From Nocardia vinacea (GTDB lineage: Bacteria; Actinomycetota; Actinomycetes; Mycobacteriales; Mycobacteriaceae): 64,000 nucleotides of DNA. The stretch is taken from contig NZ_CP109149.1 of NCBI RefSeq assembly GCF_035920345.1, positions 8,742,001 through 8,806,000 on the forward strand, written 5' to 3'. Position 1 is the stretch's first letter. The number at the start of each line of letters is the position of its first letter. The notes beneath the pieces are model-generated. The model worked only from the letters and a program-made list of their open reading frames with translations, made no database searches and had not been told where the DNA came from. Of the stretch, positions 36,523 through 45,019 are shown piece after piece. A program made the translations under genes and the position numbers.

Positions 36523-36547
36523 GGGTCAGACCTGTATTGTCTGACCC
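36523..36547. terminator. Perfect 9-bp hairpin, terminator-like
   Basis: GGGTCAGAC and GTCTGACCC flank a 7-base loop. It lies downstream of the minus-strand glycosyltransferase gene and 40 bp from a second hairpin, suggesting tandem transcription stops. Confidence 0.45.
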
Positions 36548-36587
36548 GTCAAACATGCTGAGCGATCAATGGGCGATTACCCCCGAC

Positions 36588-36625
36588 CGAGCCCCGGACC
36601 GATAAAGAGACCGGTTCGGGGCTCG
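36588..36625. terminator. GC-rich 14-bp hairpin, terminator-like
   Basis: CGAGCCCCGGACCG and CGGTTCGGGGCTCG pair with one mismatch around a 10-base A/G-rich loop. It lies 136 bp past the stop of the GT4 gene. No T-run follows. Probably ends the minus-strand GT4 transcript. Confidence 0.55.
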
Positions 36626-36760
36626 ATTGGTTACAACTGAGGGCAGCGTATCCCCGGGTTCTCACCGAGCCCAACATGCTCTGCTCATCCGATTCTTACT
36701 CGGGTAGTTACGTCGCCCCTTCCGCTGCTTTTCGGCCGCGGTCGCTTGTGTAGATGCCGA

Positions 36761-38218
36761 CTATTCGGTGGTGATCAATCCCGAATCGATCCAATGACGC
36801 ACATCAGTCATTTCGATTCGGCCGTCTCTGACGAGCTCGCCTACCGTGACGGATGAATTGATCTCTGGGACGAATCTCAAGAATCTATTGTCAGTACAGT
36901 ATCCAGTGTAGTCATGGTAATATCCCGATTCAAGTGAGGCTGCCCAGGGTGGAATCCGAATTGTGGAGCTGAGCTCCACGGCAGGCGCGGCTGAGAACGT
37001 CGCTGAAGGCTGAGGGTCGCAATTTAGGATTGCTTGCTCATAACCCCGAACCATGGCGGTGAGCGAGTAACGTTCGATGAGCAGCTCCCGCAGTTCCTTC
37101 GACACGCGCTCGTGTTCACCGATGATCTCGGCGATATGATTGGCGGCCTGGTCCCCCCGTCCGGGATCGATTTTGCGCACAAGATCATCTGGAATCGATG
37201 TTCGCTGAGCCCCCACGCGGGCTATAACGACCGGTGTGCCGGACAAGAGCGATTCGATGTGTACGTTTCCAAAGGCTTCGGGAACCGTGCCGACACACAG
37301 GGTCGCCACACCGATGGAATAGTAGCTCGGCATGTCACTGGCCGAAATCCACGGGTGCGTATGAAGTTTATCAATTACGCCGAGCTCTTTCGCATAGTGT
37401 TCAACATCAGGTGGTAACGTCAAATGCCTGGGCGCCTCGGTGCCGAACCTTGGAGCTTCCCACGCTGGAATGAGCAATCGCAGCCTGGAGTATTGATCCT
37501 GAGATAAGAGGCTTTTCAGGGTGTGCACGACATCGATCGCTGCAGTAATCCCCTTATCTGGATCCGATCGGTGCGGATAGAGAAGGCAAAGATCTTCCTT
37601 CGATACACCGATTCTTGCGCGAAGAGCATCCGCAATGACGGGTGTAAAGTGTTTCGAGGAAAAACCATTCGGGACGACCTGCAGCGAGTTACTTGGCACT
37701 CGCCGGATGCGTCTAAAAACCTCGCGTATGCATGATCCAGTGTAGTCGGATACCGCGACGAGACGGTCCCGGGTGAAGTTGAGAACACCGGTCACGGCCT
37801 CGTGATATACGAAGTCGTGAACACTGTGAATAATCGAGCATTCATCGCTTATGTCTATGTAGGGGAGATTGGCACCATGAACGTAAAAAATGTCGCTTCG
37901 CTCGATTGTCCTGCGGATTTGCGCGATTGCAGAGGCGTGTGATATTGGATCTGCCCATAGAGATCCCGACGGCTTTTCCAACAACATCGGTGCTACGGGG
38001 ACCACGCTGACGCTCGGCATCAGTTCGAACGGCTTGGACCTATCGACGGTTGCTGGATGATGCAGTGTCGTTTGTACTCCGAGCGCGGTGAAGTACTCCA
38101 AGATATTGATCAGAACTGCGTTAGAACCGTCAAGTACGTTTTCCGAGGGTGCGATTGGCCGCAATTGAAATACGGCAAGCCGAAGGCCATGATACGCAGA
38201 GTTTTTTGCCGCTGACAT
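36761..38218 (-). CDS. GT4-type glycosyltransferase
   Basis: A 485-residue GT-B enzyme. An N-terminal Rossmann-like half (LRLAVFQLRPIAPSENVLDG) is followed by LVAVSDYTGSCIREVFRR, VVPNGF, LLYPHRSDPDKGITAAIDVV and the nucleotide-sugar site EAFGNVHIESLLSGTPVVIA, with the E-x7-E spacing of family 4. The last 70 residues are an extra domain that I do not recognise. A TTG at 38239 is possible, but ATG 38218 is preferred. It is the leftmost gene of the cluster and probably transfers a sugar to the cyclitol core, reminiscent of MshA (inference). Confidence 0.82.
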   Translation of the reverse strand: MSAAKNSAYHGLRLAVFQLRPIAPSENVLDGSNAVLINILEYFTALGVQTTLHHPATVDRSKPFELMPSVSVVPVAPMLLEKPSGSLWADPISHASAIAQIRRTIERSDIFYVHGANLPYIDISDECSIIHSVHDFVYHEAVTGVLNFTRDRLVAVSDYTGSCIREVFRRIRRVPSNSLQVVPNGFSSKHFTPVIADALRARIGVSKEDLCLLYPHRSDPDKGITAAIDVVHTLKSLLSQDQYSRLRLLIPAWEAPRFGTEAPRHLTLPPDVEHYAKELGVIDKLHTHPWISASDMPSYYSIGVATLCVGTVPEAFGNVHIESLLSGTPVVIARVGAQRTSIPDDLVRKIDPGRGDQAANHIAEIIGEHERVSKELRELLIERYSLTAMVRGYEQAILNCDPQPSATFSAAPAVELSSTIRIPPWAASLESGYYHDYTGYCTDNRFLRFVPEINSSVTVGELVRDGRIEMTDVRHWIDSGLITTE

Positions 38219-38310
38219 AGGTGAAGTACCAACTTTCAATGACGCAAGTCGAATCGATCGGCGTCGACTGGTCTGGGCGTGCTGTCCAGGATGCGGTGCT
38301 CAAACCCGTA

Positions 38311-38883
38311 CTACGAGCGACCGCTCTCGGGAGCCGGATGGTCCGTCAAAGCTGCCAGGACGAGGGAATATGTCTGCTCAGGATCGCCCTCCGTGCTGGC
38401 AACCACAGAGACAGACTGTGTGGTTTCGACATATTCCAGCAACTGATCGTGCAAGGCCTCGAGATATGCCGTCCCGCCCCATTGCTCGACGCAGCGAAGG
38501 ACATGCTGGCTCCACAGATCGGCGCCCTGACGGCGCATAAACCGGTCGAGTGAGGAGTCTTTACTGTCTAACAGGGCGATCTGGCAAAACTCGGCTTCAT
38601 TTTGTGCTGCGACGCTCTGGAATTCGAGGATCTCATGTCGATGACCAAGGAAGTATGGAACTATGACGTCGCGCCCACCTCGAAGATGCGCCGACGCCAT
38701 CGCGAGAGCGACGGGACGCAGAATATCATGGGTTGGCTGATTCAAATTCAGCCAGTCGCCAACAAGTTCCTGCAAGCGGTCGATGTCCAGATTGAGAACC
38801 CCGGGATGACGCTGCGTATACAGTGCTGCAAGCGTCGACTTACCCACTGCCGGCATGCCGTTGAGATGGATCAAGCGCGGCAT
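38311..38883 (-). CDS. P-loop small-molecule kinase (AAA_33 type)
   Basis: A 190-residue protein starting MPRLIHLNGMPAVGKSTLAA, with Walker A GMPAVGKST, then LNLDIDRLQELVG and DVIVPYFLGHRHEILEF. The ATG at 38883 has AAGGAG 8 bases upstream and begins right before the P-loop strand. Relatives phosphorylate small metabolites or antibiotics (chloramphenicol phosphotransferase-like). Within the cluster it could phosphorylate an intermediate or protect the producer; neither is proven. It is divergent from the condensation-domain gene. Confidence 0.75.
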   Translation of the reverse strand: MPRLIHLNGMPAVGKSTLAALYTQRHPGVLNLDIDRLQELVGDWLNLNQPTHDILRPVALAMASAHLRGGRDVIVPYFLGHRHEILEFQSVAAQNEAEFCQIALLDSKDSSLDRFMRRQGADLWSQHVLRCVEQWGGTAYLEALHDQLLEYVETTQSVSVVASTEGDPEQTYSLVLAALTDHPAPESGRS

Positions 38884-39419
38884 CGCAAATCTCCTTATCT
38901 GTCGACCAATGGGATCGAGAACTGATGGGACTGAGAATTGAGCCAGGTCTCGACTCTTCAAGAGTATTCACCGACCACGAACAGTGGCACGGTGATGCGC
39001 GGCTGTCTACACGTCGACCCGGAATGCCAGTTCTGATGAGCTGTTTCGACCGATGCGTTGGTTCGCGGTCAGCTCCCTTGTGGCTGATCTCAAGCGATCA
39101 TATAGGTGAACTTTTCATCGCGATCGACTGACCCGCCTCATCACCTTGAGTGCGAAGCTTGTAGACGACAGGCTCGTATGTTCGATTCGACGTCCTCGCT
39201 CTCAACAGCGTCCTGAGATGAATGCCTCGACGAGAAGGCCTTCGACGTCTATTCATCGAGGTTCTGTCGTGGACACCATATACTGCCGTGTTGGGGGAGT
39301 ACGTCGGCAAGCGTCCAGATTTCCTAGTTCTCGGGTTCGTCGAAATTTTCGGCTCGGAAACTGCGTGCATTGAATGATGGTGTCCCAGGCTCATGGAGTC
39401 GGGATGGATTGGATGAAGG
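38884..39419. promoter_or_regulatory. Divergent promoter region of the cluster
   Basis: About 535 bp between the leftward kinase gene and the rightward biosynthetic genes, so it must contain promoters for both. I could not find a StrR-type operator (GTTCGA with an inverted partner) by eye. The small frame at 38924-39131 (MGLRIEPGLDSSRVFTDHEQ) is not supported by homology. Confidence 0.4.
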
Positions 39420-40808
39420 ATGATATATTCGACAAGGGCTTCATTCTCTGGTGACAGGAGTATAAGCGCCCCCGCGTCATGGTCTCAGCTTGGTATGTGG
39501 CGAACTATCTTGAAATCCCAGCCATACGATGGGTTCATGAATATGCGGTTCGCACTGCCAATCCCAAACGGATTGACCTATGAGGGTATAGTGCGGATAC
39601 TCGTAGAGGTCGTCTCATGCCACGAGGCACTCCGAACAATTCACCCCACAACAACCGATGGAGAGCTGACTCAGGTCGTGGCGTCGCGTGGAGATCTGCA
39701 GTTAGAGATCATCGAAAATACGGTCGATGAAACGGCGCGTGAGCTCCTTGACGGATTTGTAAGCACGCCATTCAAATACGCAACTGAATGGCCTGTGCGC
39801 TTCGCAGTGTTGGTACGTGAAGGTCAGATCGATGGGCTGTTCGTCGTGCTATCGCCTCTCGCCATCGACTGGTATGCGGAGAACCTGCTGAAGCGGGAGC
39901 TCGCTTCGCGGCTGCGCGGATACCACTCCACGAAGGCAGAGGGGCTCCCACTACGACCCGTGGATCGAGCGCTCGAGGAACGCTCTCAGGCGGGCCGATC
40001 GCGTAACCGCCTCGCAGTGCAGCGGTGGTCCAGGTTCGTCGACGAGTTCGACGTGACCAACTTCCCGAGTCGGCGTGGCGATGACCGTGCTCCCCGGTGG
40101 ACCAACGCCATACTTCGGTCCAGCGAGATGGTGGTCGCCGTCGGACAGCTGGCGGACCGCTGCCAGGTGAGTGTTCCAGCGGTCTATCACGCGGCCTCGG
40201 CTGTGATGATCTCTGCCTTGTCCGGGAAAGATATCGCCGTGATGCACAACATGGGTGCGAATCGGTTCTCGACAGCGGAGATGGCGTTTATAGGGCGACT
40301 CACGCAAGCATCCGCCGCGGCTGTGCGGGTGGCGAACTCTCCGTTCGAGGAGGTCATCCGGCGAGCCTCCGTGGCCGGCATTCGTAGCTATGCGATGGCT
40401 CACTACTCAACGGCAGACGTCGATGCGATCGTCGACGCGGACCTATTCGACTGTTTCCATAACAACCTCTTCGAAGACGGTGTAAGGCGGCCGACCCTCA
40501 CCGCCCGCAGCCCTGAGTGCGGGCCCGCTGAGGCAACCTCGAAGATCGTCGACACCCAGACGGCGCCGTTCAGTACCCACCAATTCGCCGTTGAGGTGGC
40601 GCACCAAGGTAAACAGGCCGAGATGTCTCTGCTGGCCGATCATCGCTACCTGCCGATCTCGGACCCCAGCCGGCTCTTGATTGCGATGGATGCGCTCATT
40701 TTACGTGCGGCTGTTGATCCAATTGGGACGCCTGCAGTCGTGCTCGCGCACGAGACGCTTGGAGCGCAATCTGGCCGACTGGAAGCCGGTCGACAGCACA
40801 TCGGGTGA
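39420..40808 (+). CDS. Stand-alone condensation-like protein lacking HH motif
   Basis: A 462-residue protein with the fold of NRPS condensation domains: PASWSQLGMW (C1-like), CHEALRTIHPT (C2-like) and, where HHxxxDG should be, LSPLAIDWYA (C3). Both catalytic His positions are replaced, although the Asp is kept. Later parts, such as VPAVYHAASAVMISALSGKD, follow the C4/C5 region. It is first in the rightward gene series. It may be a non-catalytic adaptor or use another mechanism for acyl transfer. No adenylation or carrier domain is attached. Confidence 0.75.
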   Translation: MIYSTRASFSGDRSISAPASWSQLGMWRTILKSQPYDGFMNMRFALPIPNGLTYEGIVRILVEVVSCHEALRTIHPTTTDGELTQVVASRGDLQLEIIENTVDETARELLDGFVSTPFKYATEWPVRFAVLVREGQIDGLFVVLSPLAIDWYAENLLKRELASRLRGYHSTKAEGLPLRPVDRALEERSQAGRSRNRLAVQRWSRFVDEFDVTNFPSRRGDDRAPRWTNAILRSSEMVVAVGQLADRCQVSVPAVYHAASAVMISALSGKDIAVMHNMGANRFSTAEMAFIGRLTQASAAAVRVANSPFEEVIRRASVAGIRSYAMAHYSTADVDAIVDADLFDCFHNNLFEDGVRRPTLTARSPECGPAEATSKIVDTQTAPFSTHQFAVEVAHQGKQAEMSLLADHRYLPISDPSRLLIAMDALILRAAVDPIGTPAVVLAHETLGAQSGRLEAGRQHIG

Positions 40809-41121
40809 TCCTTCGGCATGAGGCGAGGGTGCCCGAGCGATGTCCAACCGGCGGGGATACCCAGTTGGACACGTCGGTCGAGGAGAACTTGTGGCAAGCC
40901 ATTGAGACTGGCCCTCGAACCCGCATACGCCGCGTTGTGGTGTTCACCGTGTACTCCCGAATCTGCGGTGCCCAACCGAAGGAGCCGTCGCTTCCGCCCT
41001 GGTGCCTGTGCCCGACGGTCTGGTTAGGTGGCACGTGTTCATGGTTCTCGCCGACTCCCATAGGTATCCAAGGTCACCGCTCTCACCACTGATATCGATG
41101 GATTGAATTAGGTAGGAAACA
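40809..41121. other. Gap between condensation and PCP-TE genes
   Basis: About 310 bp. A frame from 40967 to 41094 gives DGLVRWHVFMVLADSHRYPR, but no domain can be assigned. It may be debris of a lost NRPS module or a regulatory region. Confidence 0.3.
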
Positions 41122-42192
41122 ATGTCGCAAAAGCCTCGAGATGCCACCGAGATAGAATTATGCTGCATCTGGCAGACAGTTTTGCGCGAGTATGTATCGG
41201 ACATCGATCTGAACTTCTTTGTCGATCTCGGTGGAACCTCCGGCGCTGCAGTGCGGGTGATCATCGAAATCCAGCGGGTGTTCGGAGTTCACCTCAAGAT
41301 CTCCGAGCTCGTGTCCGTGCCGACCATACGAATGCTGGCCAACAGATTGGCGGGGGAGGGACTCCAGGGCCGCAGCAGTCCGATCGTAAGCATCCAAAAG
41401 GGGGCCGACGAGACGCCGCTTTACCTCTTCCATCCGCTGCCCGGAACGCTCGTGAAGTACTGTGATCTAATTCGATCAATTGGATCGGCTCATACGATCT
41501 GGGGGCTCCAATCATTAGGGATCGAACAGGGTACCGTGCCGCTTGACACTATCGAGGAGATGGCGGATTCCTACGCCTCTCATATGCTCAAGGAGCATCC
41601 CGGTGGGCCTTGGCGGCTTGCCGGATACTCTATGGGCGGCAACCTTGCAGTTGAGGTTGCGAGACGGTTGAATCAGAAGGGGGAGGACATCGATCTTGTT
41701 TGCGTGCTGGACTCCGGCTTGTCAGCGGTTGACACCGATGTCGAGCCTGTCGACGTCGACCTCGTGAGGACCTGGTCGATATACCGGCTCGCGCATACAA
41801 TGCTCGATCTCGATTTCGCCACAGAGGTTCTTGATGGTATGCCCTATCCCCGCCAGATCGAAGAAGTGGTCAAACGCGGACGGAACAGTGGGGCGCTTGC
41901 AAATGACTTCCATATCGAACAGTTCTTACGATTTGTCGATGTGCGGGTCCGAAACTATCTTGCAATAGTGCGATATCAACCTGAGGGCTTTTACCGTGGA
42001 TCGATGGTCCTGATACGCTCGTCAGGGGCAGGCTCGCAGGACCAATTCAATGGATGGGCTGGGTCAGTCGGTAGCATCGAGTTGCATGAGATTCCGGGTG
42101 ACCACTTCTCGATGATGTACCCTCCGGGCGTGCAGAGGGTAGCTGCGATAATCCGGAGCAAGTTGCTTCGCGAGGGCTTGTCTGATGTCTGA
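41122..42192 (+). CDS. Peptidyl carrier protein-thioesterase didomain
   Basis: A 356-residue protein. Residues about 8-78 are a carrier domain with phosphopantetheine site DLGGTS (Ser40; the usual His before Ser is Thr). Residues about 95-350 are a type I thioesterase with GYSMGG (Ser170), an Asp in VCVLDSG and the His in GDHFSMMYPP. TAGGTAGGAAACA precedes the ATG. It would hold an acyl or aminoacyl group as thioester and release it by hydrolysis or transfer to the cyclitol. With the free ligase and condensation protein it forms a split minimal NRPS. Confidence 0.85.
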   Translation: MSQKPRDATEIELCCIWQTVLREYVSDIDLNFFVDLGGTSGAAVRVIIEIQRVFGVHLKISELVSVPTIRMLANRLAGEGLQGRSSPIVSIQKGADETPLYLFHPLPGTLVKYCDLIRSIGSAHTIWGLQSLGIEQGTVPLDTIEEMADSYASHMLKEHPGGPWRLAGYSMGGNLAVEVARRLNQKGEDIDLVCVLDSGLSAVDTDVEPVDVDLVRTWSIYRLAHTMLDLDFATEVLDGMPYPRQIEEVVKRGRNSGALANDFHIEQFLRFVDVRVRNYLAIVRYQPEGFYRGSMVLIRSSGAGSQDQFNGWAGSVGSIELHEIPGDHFSMMYPPGVQRVAAIIRSKLLREGLSDV

Positions 42193-42307
42193 AGCTGATC
42201 CGTAGGAAGTCCGCGAACCGGGCAAGGGCGAAGTGGTGAGGCGATTACTGATCCAGGCGGGGATCGAGTGTTGTGATGAACACGTTTCACTGTAGGTAAG
42301 AGGTCAC

Positions 42308-43369
42308 ATGTCTAATGGTCATTGGGACAAAGTGCCACTATTTGCACACCTCGATGGGCCTGACTTCGGCTTGGGTATTGCTGATAGCGATGCTTCATCC
42401 ATCGGAAATCGATCCCGCATAGTAATACTTGGAAAATGGGTAGGGTTCGTTAAGCGTGGGAGCGCTGAATCCGGCATTCTCGAGTCCTTCGGCCAAATAA
42501 AGAAAGCGAACCCCGGTACTCAGGTCTACTTCCCTTGGTCGGCATGTGACTACTTCCCGCGATTCTATGCCTCCATGTCGGGAAATCGGCAGTGTGAGGA
42601 CTATGCACTCCGCATCAGGCGAGATGGGAAGCTGCATACTCCGACATCGGGTCATGCTGATGCATTGCTGTGGGATACGTCCAATCCTGAAATGCGCGAG
42701 TGGTGGGTAACGACGATAGCTGACGAGGTGCGGCGGGAGGGCTATGACGGAGTTTATGTCGACGGCATTAAACAGTTCGTGATGAGAAAGAACGAAGCGG
42801 CGCGGTACATCGGTGCTCGGTTGGCCCATGATCTCGCTGCCGGTGTCGATGAGATGATGGGAAAATTGCGGTGTGCGTTGATCCCGCTCGGTACCTCCAT
42901 CCTTTATAATGGCGCTAAAACAAGTCCACAATGGCCGGACGGTGGGACACGATTCGCCGATAACGGTCTGGCGGACGGTGTGCTTTTGCAGTCGTTCGGA
43001 AGAAATTCTTCGCCCTCTCCAGAGCCGGCGGCGATGGCGGCGGACATGGATATTGTCGCGAGGCTCTCATGTCGTCGGCGAATTGTTGCTTTCACCGCAG
43101 GGCCGGACACGGTGCCGGAGTCTGCTGCCGCTCTGGAGTTCTCTCTCGCCTGTTTCCTGTGCTGTGCGGGCGAGGACGCCTATTTCCGATTTGCGGATCC
43201 GGGCCTAGACGTTCGCTCGTGTGCCATTTACGACCGCGAGTTGGGGCCGCCCGAATCAGGCGTTCAACTTATTGACGGCAAGATGCGATACGCGCGAAAC
43301 TTTGAGAATGCGACGGTTGAAGCCGACCTCGTATCGCGCACGGCTCGCATCGTGTGGCGACACACCTAA
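42308..43369 (+). CDS. Putative glycoside hydrolase (GHL15-like)
   Basis: A 353-residue protein without a signal peptide. ADALLWDTSNPEMREWWVTT and GYDGVYVDGIKQF are typical of TIM-barrel putative glycosidases of the GHL15 type; Asp residues in VYVDG are candidate catalytic or binding residues. AAGAGG lies 5 bases before the ATG. It lies between PCP-TE and aminotransferase genes. Could trim a protective sugar or act as a transglycosidase. Cytosolic location is inferred from the absent signal. Confidence 0.68.
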   Translation: MSNGHWDKVPLFAHLDGPDFGLGIADSDASSIGNRSRIVILGKWVGFVKRGSAESGILESFGQIKKANPGTQVYFPWSACDYFPRFYASMSGNRQCEDYALRIRRDGKLHTPTSGHADALLWDTSNPEMREWWVTTIADEVRREGYDGVYVDGIKQFVMRKNEAARYIGARLAHDLAAGVDEMMGKLRCALIPLGTSILYNGAKTSPQWPDGGTRFADNGLADGVLLQSFGRNSSPSPEPAAMAADMDIVARLSCRRRIVAFTAGPDTVPESAAALEFSLACFLCCAGEDAYFRFADPGLDVRSCAIYDRELGPPESGVQLIDGKMRYARNFENATVEADLVSRTARIVWRHT

Positions 43370-43531
43370 TACTGTATTTTCTGACAATCATCGACGAGAA
43401 TGATAGAAGGCGCACCTGGAATTGCAGGTGACATGTGGCCGCCGCAACTCATCGCAGCTCCGGCCACCGCCGGTGACATAAAGTCATTCTGTTGCAACAG
43501 TTGTTCGACACCCTGAGAGAGATATTGCGAT

Positions 43532-44830
43532 ATGGTACACCTTGGCAGTCATGAGTCAGTGGCAAAACAGCGCGACACTCTCGCCATCCATGGTGGCACC
43601 CCAGTCCGTGCAACGAATCGGCGATGGCCGGCTTGGCCAATACCCCCGAAGCACGCCAGCGAGGCGCTTGCTGACGTACTCGCCAGCGGGAGATGGACTC
43701 TGACGAGTGCTGACGGCCACGAGCTCTTCGAACGCCGGTTCGCACGCATGTTCGCCGACTACGTCGACGTGCAGCACTGCATTCCGGTCGATCATGGGTC
43801 AAGTGCGCTTGTCGTTGCATTGGAGGCGCTCGGTCTTGACTACGGAACGCCTGTGTTGGTACCCGCGCTGACCTGGGTAGCCACTGCGAGCGCCGCGTTC
43901 CGCGCGGGGCTGCTGCCTGTGCTCGTCGATGTCGATATCGCCACTGGGTGTATCGGACCCGAGTCGATTGACCTTGACGTTGGTGCACGAGCGGTAGTAC
44001 CTGTGCACCTGGCCTGTGTGATGGCCGACGTACCCGGAATTTCGGCGATAGCAGAGCAGCAGGGTATCGCGGTGATCGAGGACGCCGCCCAGGCGCACGG
44101 TGCTGAGTGGCTCGGTCGGCCCGCAGGGTCGCTCGGGCAACTCGGATGTTTCAGTATGCAGCAGTCGAAAGTCCTCGCCGCCGGTGAAGGTGGGGCCGTG
44201 GTCACCGACGACCCAGGGCTGGCACGGATTTTGGAAGAGCTGCGCGCTGATTCTCGGAGCTATCCGGCGGCGCCTCTGGGGGGCGGAAGGCTCGAACTCG
44301 TCGAAACGGCGACAACGATGGGTGCCAACTTCTGCCTAAACGAATTCAGCGCGGCGATCCTATGCGGTCAACTGCCAGAGCTGAACGCCCAGCACGCTAG
44401 GCGGAACAGCAACTATCGCCTGATCACGGACTTGCTGGCTCACGTCGATGGCGTCCGTGTGTTGCAGCCGCGCGCAGAGCAGACCCAGATGTCGATTTAT
44501 CAGGGAGCCTTGATTTTTGATCCACTGCCATGCGGCATGTCGAACAGCCAGATTGCAGAGGCGCTTACAGCGGAGCTCGGTGTTCTCTTCCATGCCCCGA
44601 GGGACCCGCTTAACCGCAGTCGGCTATTGCAACCCTGGTCCAAGGCCGGAGTCGGACCACTCGCTCTCGAATTCCAGCAACTGCATAGAACTCGGGAATA
44701 CCCGAATGCAGAGTACTTCGCCCGGCACGCAGTGCTAACGCATCACAGCTCCTTTCTTGGCGACGAAGAGGATATGGCGGATATCGCATCGGCGGTTGTG
44801 AAGGTGATCATGTCGAGCCGTCGCGCTTGA
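43532..44830 (+). CDS. DegT/DnrJ/StrS aminotransferase
   Basis: A 432-residue PLP enzyme. Key parts are VPVDHGSSALVVALEAL, PALTWVATASA, VIEDAAQAHGAE (Asp184 binds the PLP nitrogen) and SMQQSKVLAAGEGG (Lys213 forms the aldimine). Such enzymes transaminate keto-cyclitols and keto-sugars, for example glutamine:scyllo-inosose aminotransferase (StsC) in aminoglycoside pathways. Next to the sugar-phosphate cyclase gene it most likely makes the aminocyclitol. GAGAGAGA lies upstream of the ATG. Confidence 0.9.
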   Translation: MVHLGSHESVAKQRDTLAIHGGTPVRATNRRWPAWPIPPKHASEALADVLASGRWTLTSADGHELFERRFARMFADYVDVQHCIPVDHGSSALVVALEALGLDYGTPVLVPALTWVATASAAFRAGLLPVLVDVDIATGCIGPESIDLDVGARAVVPVHLACVMADVPGISAIAEQQGIAVIEDAAQAHGAEWLGRPAGSLGQLGCFSMQQSKVLAAGEGGAVVTDDPGLARILEELRADSRSYPAAPLGGGRLELVETATTMGANFCLNEFSAAILCGQLPELNAQHARRNSNYRLITDLLAHVDGVRVLQPRAEQTQMSIYQGALIFDPLPCGMSNSQIAEALTAELGVLFHAPRDPLNRSRLLQPWSKAGVGPLALEFQQLHRTREYPNAEYFARHAVLTHHSSFLGDEEDMADIASAVVKVIMSSRRA

Positions 44831-45019
44831 CCGGTATCGAAGCACTCTATCGAGCAGGTGGTGAGGTATGCGCGAGGGAGCCCTGTTCCTTGCGAGCCAG
44901 GTACTAGCCTCGAATGGATAGTATCTATCTATATTGAAAGGCAAGTATGCGTATCGGTCATCTGCGTTCTTTCGGCCGATCGCAGATCTGAACCGAAAGT
45001 ACAGGAGCTCAAGGTTTCA

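Larger units (their letters stand above)
35886..36760. other. Long intergenic region at cluster border
   Basis: About 875 bp without a supported gene between the HTH gene and the first cluster gene. It holds two hairpins (36523-36547 and 36588-36625) at its right end. Frames around 36000-36330 look like debris. The region separates the mobile area from the biosynthetic cluster. Confidence 0.4.

Noticed and set aside
36588..36625. Possible tRNA-like fold
   Set aside because: It is one simple hairpin without T-arm or anticodon-arm sequences.
38924..39131. 68-residue ORF in the divergent promoter region
   Set aside because: Weak start context and no recognisable domain; composition fits non-coding DNA.
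38884..39419. StrR operator upstream of the cluster genes
   Set aside because: I searched by eye for GTTCGA with an inverted partner at about 11 bases spacing and found none convincing.
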